Notes: a model not told the origin generated them from the letters alone. Shown: positions 50,513 through 59,822, counted from the first letter of the stretch. The stretch: 64,000 bases of DNA from Haliscomenobacter sp965225875 (GCF_965225875.1 NZ_CBDDBS010000002.1:4092001-4156000); one strand, 5' to 3'. Translations and numbers: made by a program.

Positions 50513-51541
50513 ATGATTAAGAGAATCGCCAAGCATATCCTTTTTTGGGCCATCATCTGGTTGTGGACAACCATTTTGTGGATGAATATGGATTGTGAGT
50601 TCTCTAATATTGCCTGGGCCAGCTTGTTTCGCCTGCCTTTGCTGATGGCGGCTACCTATTTCAATAACTATTTTTTGATCCCCCGTTATCTGGTCAAGCA
50701 ACGCAATTACCTGGCTTATGCAGGTTTGTTTAGTTTATTGGTTGGCACCCATTGGTTGTTGGATCGCTCCTGGATGTTGTTGTGGGTTTTTTCGGAATTT
50801 ATGGAGGACCTGGGGTACAATTTTTACTTTTTTTACTACCTGCCCAACCTGCAAAACCTCTTCGTATTCCTTTCGGTGATGCTCTTCGCGGCGGTGATCC
50901 GTTTCTCCCGTATTTGGTACGAAACGGAAATGACCACCCGCAAACTAGCTGCAGAGAAACAGGCGACAGAGTTAGCTTTCCTCAAAGCTCAGGTCAATCC
51001 GCATTTTTTGTTCAATACGCTCAATAGTTTGTATGCATTGGCAGTAGAAAAAAACCAGGAGGAATTGGGGCAAAGCATCGCTTCCCTGGCTGGTTTGATG
51101 CGTTACCTCACCTATGAAAGCAATGCTGAAAAAGTGCCCCTGCGCCGGGAAATTGACCAGATCGGCGGTTTTATCGAAATTCAACACCTGCGCCTGAGTG
51201 ATGACGACGACGTGATCATCAGCCTCAATACCCAAGGGGAGATGGATGGAAAAATGATTGCCCCAGCCATTTTGATTCCCTTTGTCGAAAATGCACTCAA
51301 ACATGGCATCGATGTGACCAAGCAGTCGATGGTGAAAATTGACGTGACGGTGGAAGGACGGATGTTGTATTTCAACACCAAGAACACCAAACAGGTGTCT
51401 ACTTCTCTGAATCAGGAGGGCATTGGGTTGGAAAATGTCCGCAAACGCTTGGCGCTCCTGTACCCAGACCGCCACACCCTGCGGATTGTGGACGAAGCGG
51501 ATTATTTCTCTATCCACCTTAGCCTTAGTTTGGACGAATGA
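50513..51541 (+). CDS. LytS-type sensor histidine kinase
   Basis: The 342-residue kinase has four TM helices (about 8-150; HILFWAIIWLWTTILWM, YAGLFSLLVGTHWLL and others). The His_kinase domain has phospho-acceptor His164 in QVNPHFLFNTLNSLYAL, and the ATPase domain has FVENALKHG and GIGLENVRKRLALL. There is no extracytoplasmic sensor. Its stop overlaps the start of the LytTR regulator by 4 nt (ATGA), so they are translated together and form a pair. Confidence 0.92.
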   Translation: MIKRIAKHILFWAIIWLWTTILWMNMDCEFSNIAWASLFRLPLLMAATYFNNYFLIPRYLVKQRNYLAYAGLFSLLVGTHWLLDRSWMLLWVFSEFMEDLGYNFYFFYYLPNLQNLFVFLSVMLFAAVIRFSRIWYETEMTTRKLAAEKQATELAFLKAQVNPHFLFNTLNSLYALAVEKNQEELGQSIASLAGLMRYLTYESNAEKVPLRREIDQIGGFIEIQHLRLSDDDDVIISLNTQGEMDGKMIAPAILIPFVENALKHGIDVTKQSMVKIDVTVEGRMLYFNTKNTKQVSTSLNQEGIGLENVRKRLALLYPDRHTLRIVDEADYFSIHLSLSLDE

Positions 51542-52263
51542 AAGAAGTACTGATCATCGACGATGAACCCAAGGCCATTGAGCTGCTGAGCAACTACGTC
51601 AACCGTTTGCCTTGGCTGAAATGTGTAGGTACTTATCGCAATCCATTGGAAGCACTGGCATTTTTGCAAAGTCACCCTGTCGATTTGCTCCTGCTGGACA
51701 TTCACATGCCCCAAATCTCCGGGGTGGAATTTTACCGCGCCTTGCCCGACAAACCCAAGGTCATCTTCACTACCGCCTACTCCGAATACGCCGTGGCCAG
51801 CTACGAGCTGGAAGCGCTGGACTATCTGGTTAAACCGATCACTTTTGAACGTTTTTTGCAGGCGTGTGGTCGTTGCAAAGAAGCTCCGATCAGTGCCAGT
51901 CCTGGTATCGAAAGCAGCCCTACTGCACAGGAAATTTTCATCAAAAGTGGCCCCAAACTCTACCGCCTGAACTGGGAAGAGGTGTTGTTTTTGGAAAAAA
52001 GTGAAAACTACGTGGTGTTTCACACCCAGGATCGGAAAATCCTTAGCCGACAAAACATGCAGGATGTGCAGGAAATTCTGCCCGATTTTTTCTGCAAAAT
52101 CCATAAGTCCTACATCATTTCGCTGCGGCATTTGAATGTGGTTGAGCGGCATCAGGTGAGTATTGGCAAACACGAAATTCCGATTGGCCAGAGTTATCGG
52201 CCCGCGTTTTTTAAAATATTGTCGGAAAGATGGGGGCAGGATAAGGTGTTTGATGGGGTGTAA
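51538..52263 (+). CDS. LytTR-family response regulator
   Basis: The 241-residue regulator has a receiver domain with IIDDEP, phospho-acceptor Asp54 in LLLLDIHMPQ, FTTAYSEYA and the Lys of YLVKPITF. The LytTR DNA-binding domain (about 135-238) shows KLYRLNWEEVLFLEKSENYV and KIHKSYIISLRHL. It overlaps the kinase gene by 4 nt and is its partner. Targets are unknown; LytTR regulators often act close by, so the peptidase gene that follows is a possible one. Confidence 0.93.
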   Translation: MKEVLIIDDEPKAIELLSNYVNRLPWLKCVGTYRNPLEALAFLQSHPVDLLLLDIHMPQISGVEFYRALPDKPKVIFTTAYSEYAVASYELEALDYLVKPITFERFLQACGRCKEAPISASPGIESSPTAQEIFIKSGPKLYRLNWEEVLFLEKSENYVVFHTQDRKILSRQNMQDVQEILPDFFCKIHKSYIISLRHLNVVERHQVSIGKHEIPIGQSYRPAFFKILSERWGQDKVFDGV

Positions 52264-52312
52264 CATCACAACAATATTTTCTGTTTTTCCCTATTTTTGT
52301 AAAAAAACAAAC

Positions 52313-53071
52313 ATGCCAATTCTTTTTCTCTTCATTTCCTTTTTCTGGCCCATCCCCAATCCACCTGAACTTCCCGCAGGCATTCAACGCCTCCAAAAAG
52401 CCTACCCCGATTTCATCGTCAAAGCCGACGCCAACAGCATCACGCTGAAAGATGGCACCGTATTCAGTTATGATGATGGGAAAAAAAATAAAAGCTTTCA
52501 GGACTTGCTCGATCAGCCGGACTTGGAAGACCAGTTTCGGTACGACTATCCCTCCAAATTCCCGGGTAAGGATGGCCTGCCGGTCAACAACGACCCCGGC
52601 CGCATTCGCTTTATGCCCTTTTACATGAAAATGTACGGCAATACCCAGGAAGAGGTACGCGCCAACCTGCGCGAAATCGTATGGCTACCCAAAACCATCG
52701 GAACCAAAATCATGGTGACCAAAGTGAACGGCGTAGACAAAAAGCTGGAAGCCATTTCTGCCGAACTCGATCAACTCCCCGGCCTGAAACAATACCTGGA
52801 AAACCCCGGAGGCACCTTCCTTTGGCGGGTCATCAAGGGCACCAATCGCCTGAGCATGCACAGCTTTGGCATGACCATCGACATCAACGTGAAATACTCC
52901 CACTACTGGCAATGGGATTGTAAATGCACCAACGAAGATGCCAAATTGGGCTACAAAAACAGTATCCCCAAGCAGGTTGTTGATGTGTTTGAAAAACATG
53001 GTTTCATCTGGGGTGGTAAGTGGTACCATTACGATTCGATGCATTTTGAATACCGCCCGGAATTTCTGTAA
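52313..53071 (+). CDS. M15-family D-alanyl-D-alanine carboxypeptidase-like protein
   Basis: The ATG at 52313 gives 252 residues starting with a short hydrophobic signal segment (MPILFLFISFFWPIP). The C-terminal domain carries the zinc motifs of the M15 (VanY-like) peptidases: SMHSFGMTIDIN (His and Asp) and WYHYDSMHFEYRPEF (catalytic and metal residues). Such enzymes trim peptidoglycan stem peptides in the periplasm. It follows the two-component pair by 49 nt in the same direction. Confidence 0.85.
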   Translation: MPILFLFISFFWPIPNPPELPAGIQRLQKAYPDFIVKADANSITLKDGTVFSYDDGKKNKSFQDLLDQPDLEDQFRYDYPSKFPGKDGLPVNNDPGRIRFMPFYMKMYGNTQEEVRANLREIVWLPKTIGTKIMVTKVNGVDKKLEAISAELDQLPGLKQYLENPGGTFLWRVIKGTNRLSMHSFGMTIDINVKYSHYWQWDCKCTNEDAKLGYKNSIPKQVVDVFEKHGFIWGGKWYHYDSMHFEYRPEFL

Positions 53072-53073
53072 GG

Positions 53074-53160
53074 GCAATCCTGTGTGGTTGCCCCATTGCA
53101 GGCAACCGCAAGGGTTGCCCCAATCATCAAATCAAGGGCACCCGCGAGGGGTGCCCCTAC
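53074..53160. repeat. GGTTGCCCC hairpins
   Basis: Three small hairpins stand in a row: GGGCAA with TTGCCC, GGCAACC (53101) with GGTTGCC, and GGGCACC with GGTGCCC near 53136-53156. They share words with the repeat at 39773-39850 and separate the M15 peptidase from the rhodanese gene. Confidence 0.65.
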
Positions 53161-53173
53161 GAAATCATCAACC

Positions 53174-53536
53174 ATGAAAACAATCTTTTCCCTGTTTCTA
53201 CTCATCGGCTTGACTTCCTGTGTTCAAGCTCAATCGCCAGGCATCATCACCCAAGATGTGGCGACCTTCAAAAAAACCATCCAATCCAAAAAAGTACAAT
53301 TGGTAGATGTGCGCACTCCTGCTGAATTCAGCGAAGGAAGCATCGAGGGAGCTCAAAACATCGACGTGAAAAACGCGGAATTCAAAACCATGGCGGCCAA
53401 ACTGGATCCCAAAAAACCAGTAGCCGTGTATTGCCGTTCGGGTATGCGTAGCGCCAATGCAGCCAATATTTTGAAAGAAATGGGCTTTAAAAAAATTTAC
53501 AATTTGGATGGAGGGTATTTGGCGTGGACGAAGTAA
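53174..53536 (+). CDS. Exported rhodanese-like protein
   Basis: The 120-residue protein has a signal peptide from ATG 53174 (MKTIFSLFLLIGLTSCVQAQ). The LTSC could also be a lipobox. One rhodanese domain follows with LVDVRTPAEFSEGSIEGAQN and the active-site loop VAVYCRSGMRSANAA, whose Cys can carry sulfane sulfur. The end is LDGGYLAWTK. Single-domain exported rhodaneses are taken to work in periplasmic thiol or sulfur chemistry; the substrate is unknown. Confidence 0.88.
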   Translation: MKTIFSLFLLIGLTSCVQAQSPGIITQDVATFKKTIQSKKVQLVDVRTPAEFSEGSIEGAQNIDVKNAEFKTMAAKLDPKKPVAVYCRSGMRSANAANILKEMGFKKIYNLDGGYLAWTK

Positions 53537-53637
53537 GTGAAAAGTGAAAAGTGAAAAGTGAAAAGTGAAAAATTAAGCGGTAGAAGTCCAATGCTGTACT
53601 TGCTTTTCACTTTTCGCTTTTCACTTTTCACTTACTT
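53531..53637. repeat. GTGAAAA-word hairpin
   Basis: The left arm (53531-53573) has five tandem copies of gtgaaaa, and the right arm (53600-53637) has ttttcac copies. The loop is about 26 nt. It starts within the rhodanese stop region and ends about 30 nt before the next ATG. Confidence 0.85.
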
Positions 53638-53667
53638 TGTAATTTCACAGCGCAAAACAGCGCCACC

Positions 53668-55605
53668 ATGTCCAAACCTAAAAAAAAGCCCGTCCCCAAT
53701 CGTCCCAATCCGCCTAAGGCCAAACCGACGGCGGGAGGTAAAGACGCGATAAATCGCATCTCTACCTCAAACACAGAACAGGGTAGCAAGCCGCTGACCT
53801 GGCTATGGATCGCTTTACTGGCGGTTTGGGTCTTTATTGCCTATTCCCGGGCTTTGGACAACCAGTTCGTCGACTGGGACGACCCCACCTACGTCACCGA
53901 AAACCCTTACCTCAATCCCGCCACTTCTGAAAACCTGAACGTGCTGATGCGTTCGGTAGTCTCCTTGAACTACCACCCGCTGACCATGGCTACCCTGTGG
54001 TGGAACGCCGCCAATTCCGGCATTGAAAGTGCCCGTTCGTATATCGCTTTCAACATCATTTTCCACGTCATCAATACGGCTTTGGTCTTTTTCTTTGCAC
54101 TCGCATTGAGCAAGCGAAATGCGCTGATTGCGCTGGTAACCGCCCTGGGTTTTGGCTTGCATCCCATGCATGTGGAGTCGGTAGCCTGGGTATCTGAGCG
54201 CAAGGATGTGTTGTATGTGTTTTTCTTTTTGCTGGCAGCATTGGCGTATTTGAAACATTTGGACAAAGGGAAAATTGGCCTCTGGTGGGGCCTTGCCTTG
54301 ATTGCCTTCTTGCTGTCTTGTTTGTCCAAAGCGATGGCGGTTTCGCTGGTGCCGATTCTCTTTTTGCTCGACTATTGGCAGGGGCGGAAACTGTTGAGTG
54401 TAGGCAACATTTTGGAAAAAATTCCTTTCATCGCTTTGGCGATATTGTTTGGCCTCATTGCGCTGGATGTGCAGGATGGTGGTAGCTTTTATGGGGCATT
54501 TGGCATGGTTGAAAAAAACGATGCCCTGGCAGATTTTGAAGTGTTCAGTTTTTTTCAACGGCTCAAGTTTGCCGGTTATGGCTTCATGATGTACATCGTC
54601 AAGTTGTTTTTACCCTTCAATTTGTCTGCTTTTTACCCCTATCCCAATTTGGATGTGGTCAAACAAGGCAATGAGAGCGGGGTATATCTGCTGGGTTTGG
54701 TCTTCACCATAGCCGTTGGTGCCTGGAGCCTTTGGAATGCCCGCAAAAACAAAATCTACCTCTTTGGTTTTGGCTTTTATTTGTTCAGCATCGCCCTGGT
54801 TTTGCAGGTCATTTCGGTTGGGGCCGTGATCATGGCGGATCGGTACACCTATCTGCCTTATGTCGGTTTGTTTTTTATGCTGGGGTATGGACTCGATGCC
54901 TTAATCCGCAAGGTTCCGTCCAGCAAATACGTATTATGGGGTGTCATTGCCGGGCTCAATGTCTTTTTTATGCTCCGCACCCGCGCGCAAGTCGACATCT
55001 GGCAAAACCACGATACCCTCTGGACCAATGTCATCAAGCTGTATCCTAATGCAGGCGAGCCGCGCAAAATTCGTGGCCACTACTACGGCAAAACTGGCCG
55101 CATCGATCTGGCCATTGCCGACTTTGAGGCCGCATTGCGCAACAATTTCCAGAATGTCTCGATTTACGAAGGGCTGGGCAATGCTTATGGCACCCAAGGG
55201 CAAGTTGATAAAGCAGTGAGCATGTTCAATGAGGCGCTGAAGTTGGACTCCAACAATGTCAGCGTGCGCTACAACCGCTCGATCGCCCTTTTGAATAAAA
55301 ATCCACAGGCTGCGATTACCGACTTGAATTTCGTGATCAAAAATTCGCTGCTGGAAAAAGCGGCTAATTATGGCGCACGGGGCTACGCTTATTTGCTTAC
55401 AGGCAATTACCCGGCTGCTCAAGCTGATTACAGCAAGGCCATTTCTTTAGATGCGCAAGACCCCTATCATTTTTTCAACCGCGGCCAGGCCAAACAAATG
55501 CAAGGCGACAATGCCGGAGCAATCACTGATTATCAGGCAGCCCTGAAGTTAAAGCCGGGCATGCCCGAGGTAGTGGAAAAATTGAAAGGTTTAAATGGTC
55601 AATAA
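53668..55605 (+). CDS. GT-C-like membrane protein with C-terminal TPR repeats
   Basis: The 645-residue protein opens with a basic Pro/Lys-rich tail, then has about ten TM helices (52-430). The first periplasmic loop carries DNQFVDWDDPTYVTENPYL, an acidic motif like the catalytic Asp pair of GT-C glycosyltransferases; LHPMHVESVAWVSERKDVLY also fits TMTC/PMT-like proteins. From about 450 on, five TPR units follow (e.g. NVSIYEGLGNAYGTQGQVDK, AVSMFNEALKLDSN). It may transfer a sugar from a lipid carrier to exported proteins, as eukaryotic TMTCs O-mannosylate. Residues 23-34 are encoded by a palindromic repeat. Confidence 0.78.
   Translation: MSKPKKKPVPNRPNPPKAKPTAGGKDAINRISTSNTEQGSKPLTWLWIALLAVWVFIAYSRALDNQFVDWDDPTYVTENPYLNPATSENLNVLMRSVVSLNYHPLTMATLWWNAANSGIESARSYIAFNIIFHVINTALVFFFALALSKRNALIALVTALGFGLHPMHVESVAWVSERKDVLYVFFFLLAALAYLKHLDKGKIGLWWGLALIAFLLSCLSKAMAVSLVPILFLLDYWQGRKLLSVGNILEKIPFIALAILFGLIALDVQDGGSFYGAFGMVEKNDALADFEVFSFFQRLKFAGYGFMMYIVKLFLPFNLSAFYPYPNLDVVKQGNESGVYLLGLVFTIAVGAWSLWNARKNKIYLFGFGFYLFSIALVLQVISVGAVIMADRYTYLPYVGLFFMLGYGLDALIRKVPSSKYVLWGVIAGLNVFFMLRTRAQVDIWQNHDTLWTNVIKLYPNAGEPRKIRGHYYGKTGRIDLAIADFEAALRNNFQNVSIYEGLGNAYGTQGQVDKAVSMFNEALKLDSNNVSVRYNRSIALLNKNPQAAITDLNFVIKNSLLEKAANYGARGYAYLLTGNYPAAQADYSKAISLDAQDPYHFFNRGQAKQMQGDNAGAITDYQAALKLKPGMPEVVEKLKGLNGQ
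53735..53768. repeat. Palindrome inside the GT-C/TPR gene
   Basis: GAGGTAAAGACGCGAT (53735-53750) and ATCGCATCTCTACCTC (53753-53768) are inverted repeats with 2 mismatches in 16. It looks like a relative of the intergenic GTAGAGACGC palindromes that has become coding sequence in frame, giving residues about 23-34. Confidence 0.65.
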
Positions 55606-55670
55606 ACAAATAGGGGCAGCAAAACTGTTTCAACATCGATCCTAGGATTGATCCTAATATTTCAAAATAC

Positions 55671-56207
55671 ATGCGCACACTCACTTTTTTCCTCAGCATC
55701 CTTAGTTTGCTCTTGTACAATTGCAATGGCAATAACGAGGCAGTGGAAGTTTTTTCCAAAGAAGATGTCTCCGTTGAGCGGATTAAAGACGTTGACATGC
55801 TCTATAGCGACTCCGCCCTAATCCGGGTGCGCATTCGTGGGCCGGTGATGTTGCGCCACCTGGTGAGCGACGACCCTCGGCAGGAATTCATCAAAGGCAT
55901 CAAAGTAGACTTTTTCAACACTTATGGCGCCCTGGCGGGCACACTCACCGCCAAATACGCCGTGCGCTACGAATACAAAGGTGTAACGCTGGTGCGGGAT
56001 AGCGTAGTCTGGCAAAGTGTGGATGGCAAAAAACTGGAATCCCCCGAACTCACCTGGAATGAGCGGGATCAGCAAGTTTCTACCAATCGTTTTGTAGTGG
56101 TTACCACCCGCAAGGATACCATTCGTAGCCATGGCTTTACGGCCAATCAGGACTTTTCCAATATCCGCTTTAGTGCCGTGGATGGCAGTTTGGAGGTCAA
56201 ACAATGA
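55671..56207 (+). CDS. lptC: LPS export periplasmic protein LptC
   Basis: The 178-residue protein has an N-terminal membrane or lipoprotein segment (TFFLSILSLLLYNC). The LptC/OstA-like beta-jellyroll shows in VDMLYSDSALIRVRI, FFNTYGALAGTLTAKYAVRY, KLESPELTWNERDQQ and IRSHGFTANQDFSNIRF. LptC receives lipopolysaccharide from LptBFG at the inner membrane and passes it to LptA. It lies 65 nt after the GT-C/TPR gene and may share its transcript. The Cys suggests the Bacteroidota protein is lipid-anchored. Confidence 0.85.
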   Translation: MRTLTFFLSILSLLLYNCNGNNEAVEVFSKEDVSVERIKDVDMLYSDSALIRVRIRGPVMLRHLVSDDPRQEFIKGIKVDFFNTYGALAGTLTAKYAVRYEYKGVTLVRDSVVWQSVDGKKLESPELTWNERDQQVSTNRFVVVTTRKDTIRSHGFTANQDFSNIRFSAVDGSLEVKQ

Positions 56208-56230
56208 ACCGATTTACGGATTAAAGATGA

Positions 56231-58384
56231 TCAATCCTTGGGCTCATTGCCAGGATGGAGGATCAGGATGGATGGAGCATAAGCCATTAGTTCGTAGCGC
56301 TGCAATTTGATGATTTCCCAAAAATTGCGGCTCAAAATCAAGAGGTCGTACTCCCGAAAGCTACTCATCTCCAGGTTGGTTTGCACCACCCAATTGCCTT
56401 TTTCCACGTAGGGAGCGGCTACTTCAGTTGGTTCTGCGTAACTCAGTACCTTGAACTGCGGCATATGTTCCCGTTCAAAACATTGATGCAGCAGCTTCAA
56501 CAAATGTGCATCCTGCTCATCATAATACACCATCAGCACCTTTTTGATTTGGCTAAAACCTTTGTCAATCAGCACCCCAATAGCACAATCTATGCCCTCA
56601 AAAAAAGTTTGCACCATACCCCCCGTTTCATCACTCGAAAACAAGGGACGGGAACTACCAATCAACATTAGGTTATAAGCTCCCCGATTGGCGTGTTGGA
56701 TGATTTCCTGGGGTACGTTATTGCTGGCTTTGTAATGCGTTTGAATTGGAAGATGGTACCGGTCGGCCAAACCTAAAATGGGTTCAAATCCTTCCTTTTC
56801 AAAAATTTCGGCCTCGGAAATGGAAATATCCGCATTGGGTGTAAAATGCAGGGCATGGGTTTCGCCCAAAATGTGCAATTGTTGCGCCAATTGTAACAAG
56901 CGGGCACCTGCTCTCGGTTGTCCAAAAGAAATCAACAAACGAAAAGGAGTCTGTTGGGTTTCCTCCGGTAGCACTGGAATGGCATCGGGCTTATACCCAA
57001 ATTTCTGTTGAAACCAATGCAAACCATTTAGTGCTGGCCCAGTCATAAAAGTGGTCGCCAGAGCCATCAGCACCATCATGGCAAATACTTCAGGGGATAA
57101 AATGCCGAGGTCAAAACCAATGTTAAGTACAATCAACTCCATTAAGCCTCGGGTATTCATCAAGGCACCCAAGGCTAGAGAGTCGTGCCAATTTTGGCCA
57201 CTGATCCGAGCGGGTATAGCACTGCCGATGAATTTACCCAATACTGCAAATAGGATGATCAGGCCGCAGGTTTGCCACAATTCTGGCGTATTAAGTAGCC
57301 CGATTTGGGTGCGCAAGCCGGTAAAAACAAAAAACAGTGGCAAAAGAAGCACCACCGTTAAATCTTCAATTTTATTAATGATCACGTGGCGGAATGCTTC
57401 GTTTTGAGGAATGATCACTCCCGCTAAAAAAGCACCAAAAAGCGCGTGAATCCCAATGATTTCAGTCATTAGGGCCGAAAGCAGCAGTACCGCAAAAATG
57501 ACCGCGATCACCGTGCGGTTCATCGTCTCATAGCTAAAAAAACGATTGGCCACCCTGGCCAATAAGGGCCGAACGATGTACAACATGAACAACACATACA
57601 ATACCGAAAGCCCAATCGTCAACAAAGCACTGTGCGCAGGTCCGGTACGCACCAAGGCGATTATCGCCGCCAGGATACACCAGGCCAAAACATCATTGAT
57701 TGCTGCTGCTGCCAAAGCCAAACTGCCTAAGGGCGTTTTGTTCAAACCTCGTTCCTGGGTAATCCGCGCCAACACCGGGAAAGCCGTAATGCTCATGGCA
57801 ATTCCTATAAACAGGGCAAAAGCCAAAAAACTCACCCCGGCAGGGGCGTAGTTTTGGTACAAAATCCAGGCCAGTACAATCCCGCCCACATAAGGGACAA
57901 TGATGCTGGATTGGCTGATAAAGATGACATCCAGTGCCGATTTGCGCAGTATCCTTAAATCCAGTTCCATGCCCACTGTAAACATAAAAAGCACAAGACC
58001 TAATTGGCTGATCAGTTGCAGGTTACCCAGGGAGTTGGGTGCAAACAAAAAACTGGAGAAATCCGGGGCCAGCCAGCCCAGTAAAGAGGGCCCAAGCAGA
58101 ATTCCCGCCACAATTTCCCCCACCACACTAGGCTGCCCCATTTTGCCAATCAACCAGCCTAAAAGGCGGGCAATACTGAGAATGGTCAGAATTTGCAGTA
58201 AAAAAATGCTTAGTGGGTGAGTTATGCCTTCCAGGATGGAGTCCCAAAAATGCATTGGAGCATCCTGTACCAGGGTTACAGAATTGTTGGGCGTTTCCAG
58301 CACCTGTCCTTGTTGCAGCACCCACCAGCCCAGTAGCACCAACAAAGCGATGACGATTCCGTAGAGTACCCAGGTTTTTTTCAT
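56231..58384 (-). CDS. CPA2-family cation:proton antiporter with C-terminal USP-like part
   Basis: The 717-residue protein has an N-terminal anchor, then the Na+/H+ exchanger domain (about 55-445). It includes MGQPSVVGEIVAGILLGPSL, FTVGMELDLRILR, FPVLARITQERGLNKTPLGS and the ion-site block AAAAINDVLAWCILAA (Asn-Asp pair, CPA2 group). The last 260 residues form two universal-stress-protein-like parts (LLISFGQPRAGARLL, NLMLIGSSRPLFSSDETGG), probably for regulation. It exchanges K+ or Na+ for H+ at the inner membrane. It is divergent from mscL. Confidence 0.9.
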   Translation of the reverse strand: MKKTWVLYGIVIALLVLLGWWVLQQGQVLETPNNSVTLVQDAPMHFWDSILEGITHPLSIFLLQILTILSIARLLGWLIGKMGQPSVVGEIVAGILLGPSLLGWLAPDFSSFLFAPNSLGNLQLISQLGLVLFMFTVGMELDLRILRKSALDVIFISQSSIIVPYVGGIVLAWILYQNYAPAGVSFLAFALFIGIAMSITAFPVLARITQERGLNKTPLGSLALAAAAINDVLAWCILAAIIALVRTGPAHSALLTIGLSVLYVLFMLYIVRPLLARVANRFFSYETMNRTVIAVIFAVLLLSALMTEIIGIHALFGAFLAGVIIPQNEAFRHVIINKIEDLTVVLLLPLFFVFTGLRTQIGLLNTPELWQTCGLIILFAVLGKFIGSAIPARISGQNWHDSLALGALMNTRGLMELIVLNIGFDLGILSPEVFAMMVLMALATTFMTGPALNGLHWFQQKFGYKPDAIPVLPEETQQTPFRLLISFGQPRAGARLLQLAQQLHILGETHALHFTPNADISISEAEIFEKEGFEPILGLADRYHLPIQTHYKASNNVPQEIIQHANRGAYNLMLIGSSRPLFSSDETGGMVQTFFEGIDCAIGVLIDKGFSQIKKVLMVYYDEQDAHLLKLLHQCFEREHMPQFKVLSYAEPTEVAAPYVEKGNWVVQTNLEMSSFREYDLLILSRNFWEIIKLQRYELMAYAPSILILHPGNEPKD

Positions 58385-58415
58385 TTACAAGCTCATTTGG
58401 CCTGCAAACTACGAA

Positions 58416-58444
58416 TTTGGAATCGAGCCTCTTCCTTATATTTG
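58416..58444 (+). promoter_or_regulatory. Promoter of mscL
   Basis: TTTG at 58416-58419 and TATATTTG at 58437-58444 are perfect boxes, though the 17-nt spacer is 2 nt shorter than usual. Transcription would start near 58451, 22 nt before the ATG at 58473. Confidence 0.5.
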
Positions 58445-58472
58445 ATTTTTTTTACCAAACCAATTGAACACC

Positions 58473-58856
58473 ATGTGGAAAGAATTTAAAGAATTTGCAC
58501 TCAAAGGCAATCTGATCGAAACGGCCATTGCCTTTGTAATGGGCGCCGCTTTTGGTAAGGTGGTTACTGCTTTTGTGGAAAAAATGTTTGCCCCTTTGGT
58601 GGGTTTGTTGATGGGTGGAGTCAACCTCAACGACTACAAATTCGTCATTTATGCAGCGACGGATTCTCGCCCGGAAGTGGCTCTTGCCTGGGGAGAATTT
58701 GTAACCGCAAGTATAGATTTTATCGTGGTTGCTGTAGTGATGTTTTTCATCGTCAAAACGATCAATACTGCGAAAAAGAAGGAAGTGGTTTCGGTGAGTG
58801 GAGCGCCTACGGAATTGCAGTTGTTGGGGGAAATTCGGGATTTGCTGAAGAAATAA
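58473..58856 (+). CDS. mscL: Large-conductance mechanosensitive channel
   Basis: The 127-residue protein has the MscL layout: an N-terminal amphipathic helix (MWKEFKEFALKGN), TM1 LIETAIAFVMGAAFGKVVTA, a short periplasmic loop, TM2 ASIDFIVVAVVMFFIVK and the C-terminal helix bundle LLGEIRDLLKK. The pentameric pore opens under membrane tension and lets out solutes after osmotic downshock. The ATG at 58473 was chosen because it begins the N-terminal helix exactly. A word-type hairpin follows the stop. Confidence 0.95.
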   Translation: MWKEFKEFALKGNLIETAIAFVMGAAFGKVVTAFVEKMFAPLVGLLMGGVNLNDYKFVIYAATDSRPEVALAWGEFVTASIDFIVVAVVMFFIVKTINTAKKKEVVSVSGAPTELQLLGEIRDLLKK

Positions 58857-58861
58857 CCATT

Positions 58862-58934
58862 AGCTGTCAGCAATGAGCTATCAGCTATCAGCCAACGGAG
58901 GTTGCTCATAGCTGATAGCTCATTGCTGATAGCT
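58862..58934. repeat. AGCTATC-word hairpin
   Basis: The left arm (58862-58892) contains agctgtcagcaatgagctat then cagctatcagc. The right arm (58904-58934) is its near complement with repeated gctgatagct. It sits between convergent mscL and a lipoprotein gene and so may end both messages. Confidence 0.85.
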
Positions 58935-58947
58935 GATTTCTGATCGC

Positions 58948-59820
58948 TTACATCGTCACCTTCTTCGACTCAGCCCACCATTCTTCATTTTCCCAAAAGT
59001 TATCCCAACCGAGCTTGCGGTATTTTTCGTTGATTTCCACATCGCGTTCGCCGATGGAGAATTCTTCGAGGATGTCGTTGGCAAAGCGGAAGAGGTCTTT
59101 GGACCAAATTACGGGTTTGGATTTGCCGGTTTTATAGCTCGTCCAGGTACCGTCGTAACGGATGCCGCTGCCCTTATTGGGGGTTTCGGAGAAATACCAG
59201 AGTTCGATAGGTGCCTTATCGTAAGCCCCAAAATCCATTTGCATCTTTCCAGTAAAACGGCCAGAGTATTTTTTCAGGCTGTCTTCGGCCAGGGTGAATT
59301 TACCGTTGGCAGAATAGATGCGTTGTACCCCCATATCGCCAACTTCCTCGGTATCAAGGTTGGGGTCGGTAACTTGTGCCAAACTATCGATGCGGAAAGT
59401 GCCTTTAAATTCAGAAATCACCTTCTTATGGCGGTTTTTGCCTACAACGTGGTAGAGGAAAGGATCTTTTTCATCCTTGGTCACTTTGGAGAAATAGAAC
59501 TCGATTTTGTAACGGTCTTCGCCATAGAAGCCCAGTTCCGCCCAGTCGTGGCTAGCCACAATGTCCGACAAATCCAGGGTATCCAACAATCCGTGCATGC
59601 CCGCCGAATTGAGCCATTTCAGCTTAATAGGCTTCACTTCGTTCTCAGTAATGCTCTCATCTCGCAAGGTATCTGCCCCTTCCGCGTGTGTTACCAGTGG
59701 AGTGGGTTCGGTTTCCTTTACAGTTTGTTGGGCAGCCTTCTGGGTGCACTGCATCAAACCAAACAAGCAGAGCACAAAGGCTGCTGCAAAGAAGGTCAAT
59801 TGAGAAAGGTGTTTTTTCAT
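58948..59820 (-). CDS. Predicted lipoprotein of unknown function
   Basis: The 290-residue protein has a lipobox in FVLCLFGLMQC, with lipidation at about residue 25, and then a Glu/Thr-rich linker. The body (about 65-290) is a mixed alpha/beta domain rich in Trp and aromatic residues, with SAGMHGLLDTLDLSDIVASH, FTGKMQMDFGAYDKAPIELW and the end WENEEWWAESKKVTM. I recognise no family. It probably sits in the periplasm or on the outer membrane. It starts 2 nt after the stop of the preceding DUF2306 gene, so the two are co-transcribed. Confidence 0.65.
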   Translation of the reverse strand: MKKHLSQLTFFAAAFVLCLFGLMQCTQKAAQQTVKETEPTPLVTHAEGADTLRDESITENEVKPIKLKWLNSAGMHGLLDTLDLSDIVASHDWAELGFYGEDRYKIEFYFSKVTKDEKDPFLYHVVGKNRHKKVISEFKGTFRIDSLAQVTDPNLDTEEVGDMGVQRIYSANGKFTLAEDSLKKYSGRFTGKMQMDFGAYDKAPIELWYFSETPNKGSGIRYDGTWTSYKTGKSKPVIWSKDLFRFANDILEEFSIGERDVEINEKYRKLGWDNFWENEEWWAESKKVTM

Positions 59821-59822
59821 TT

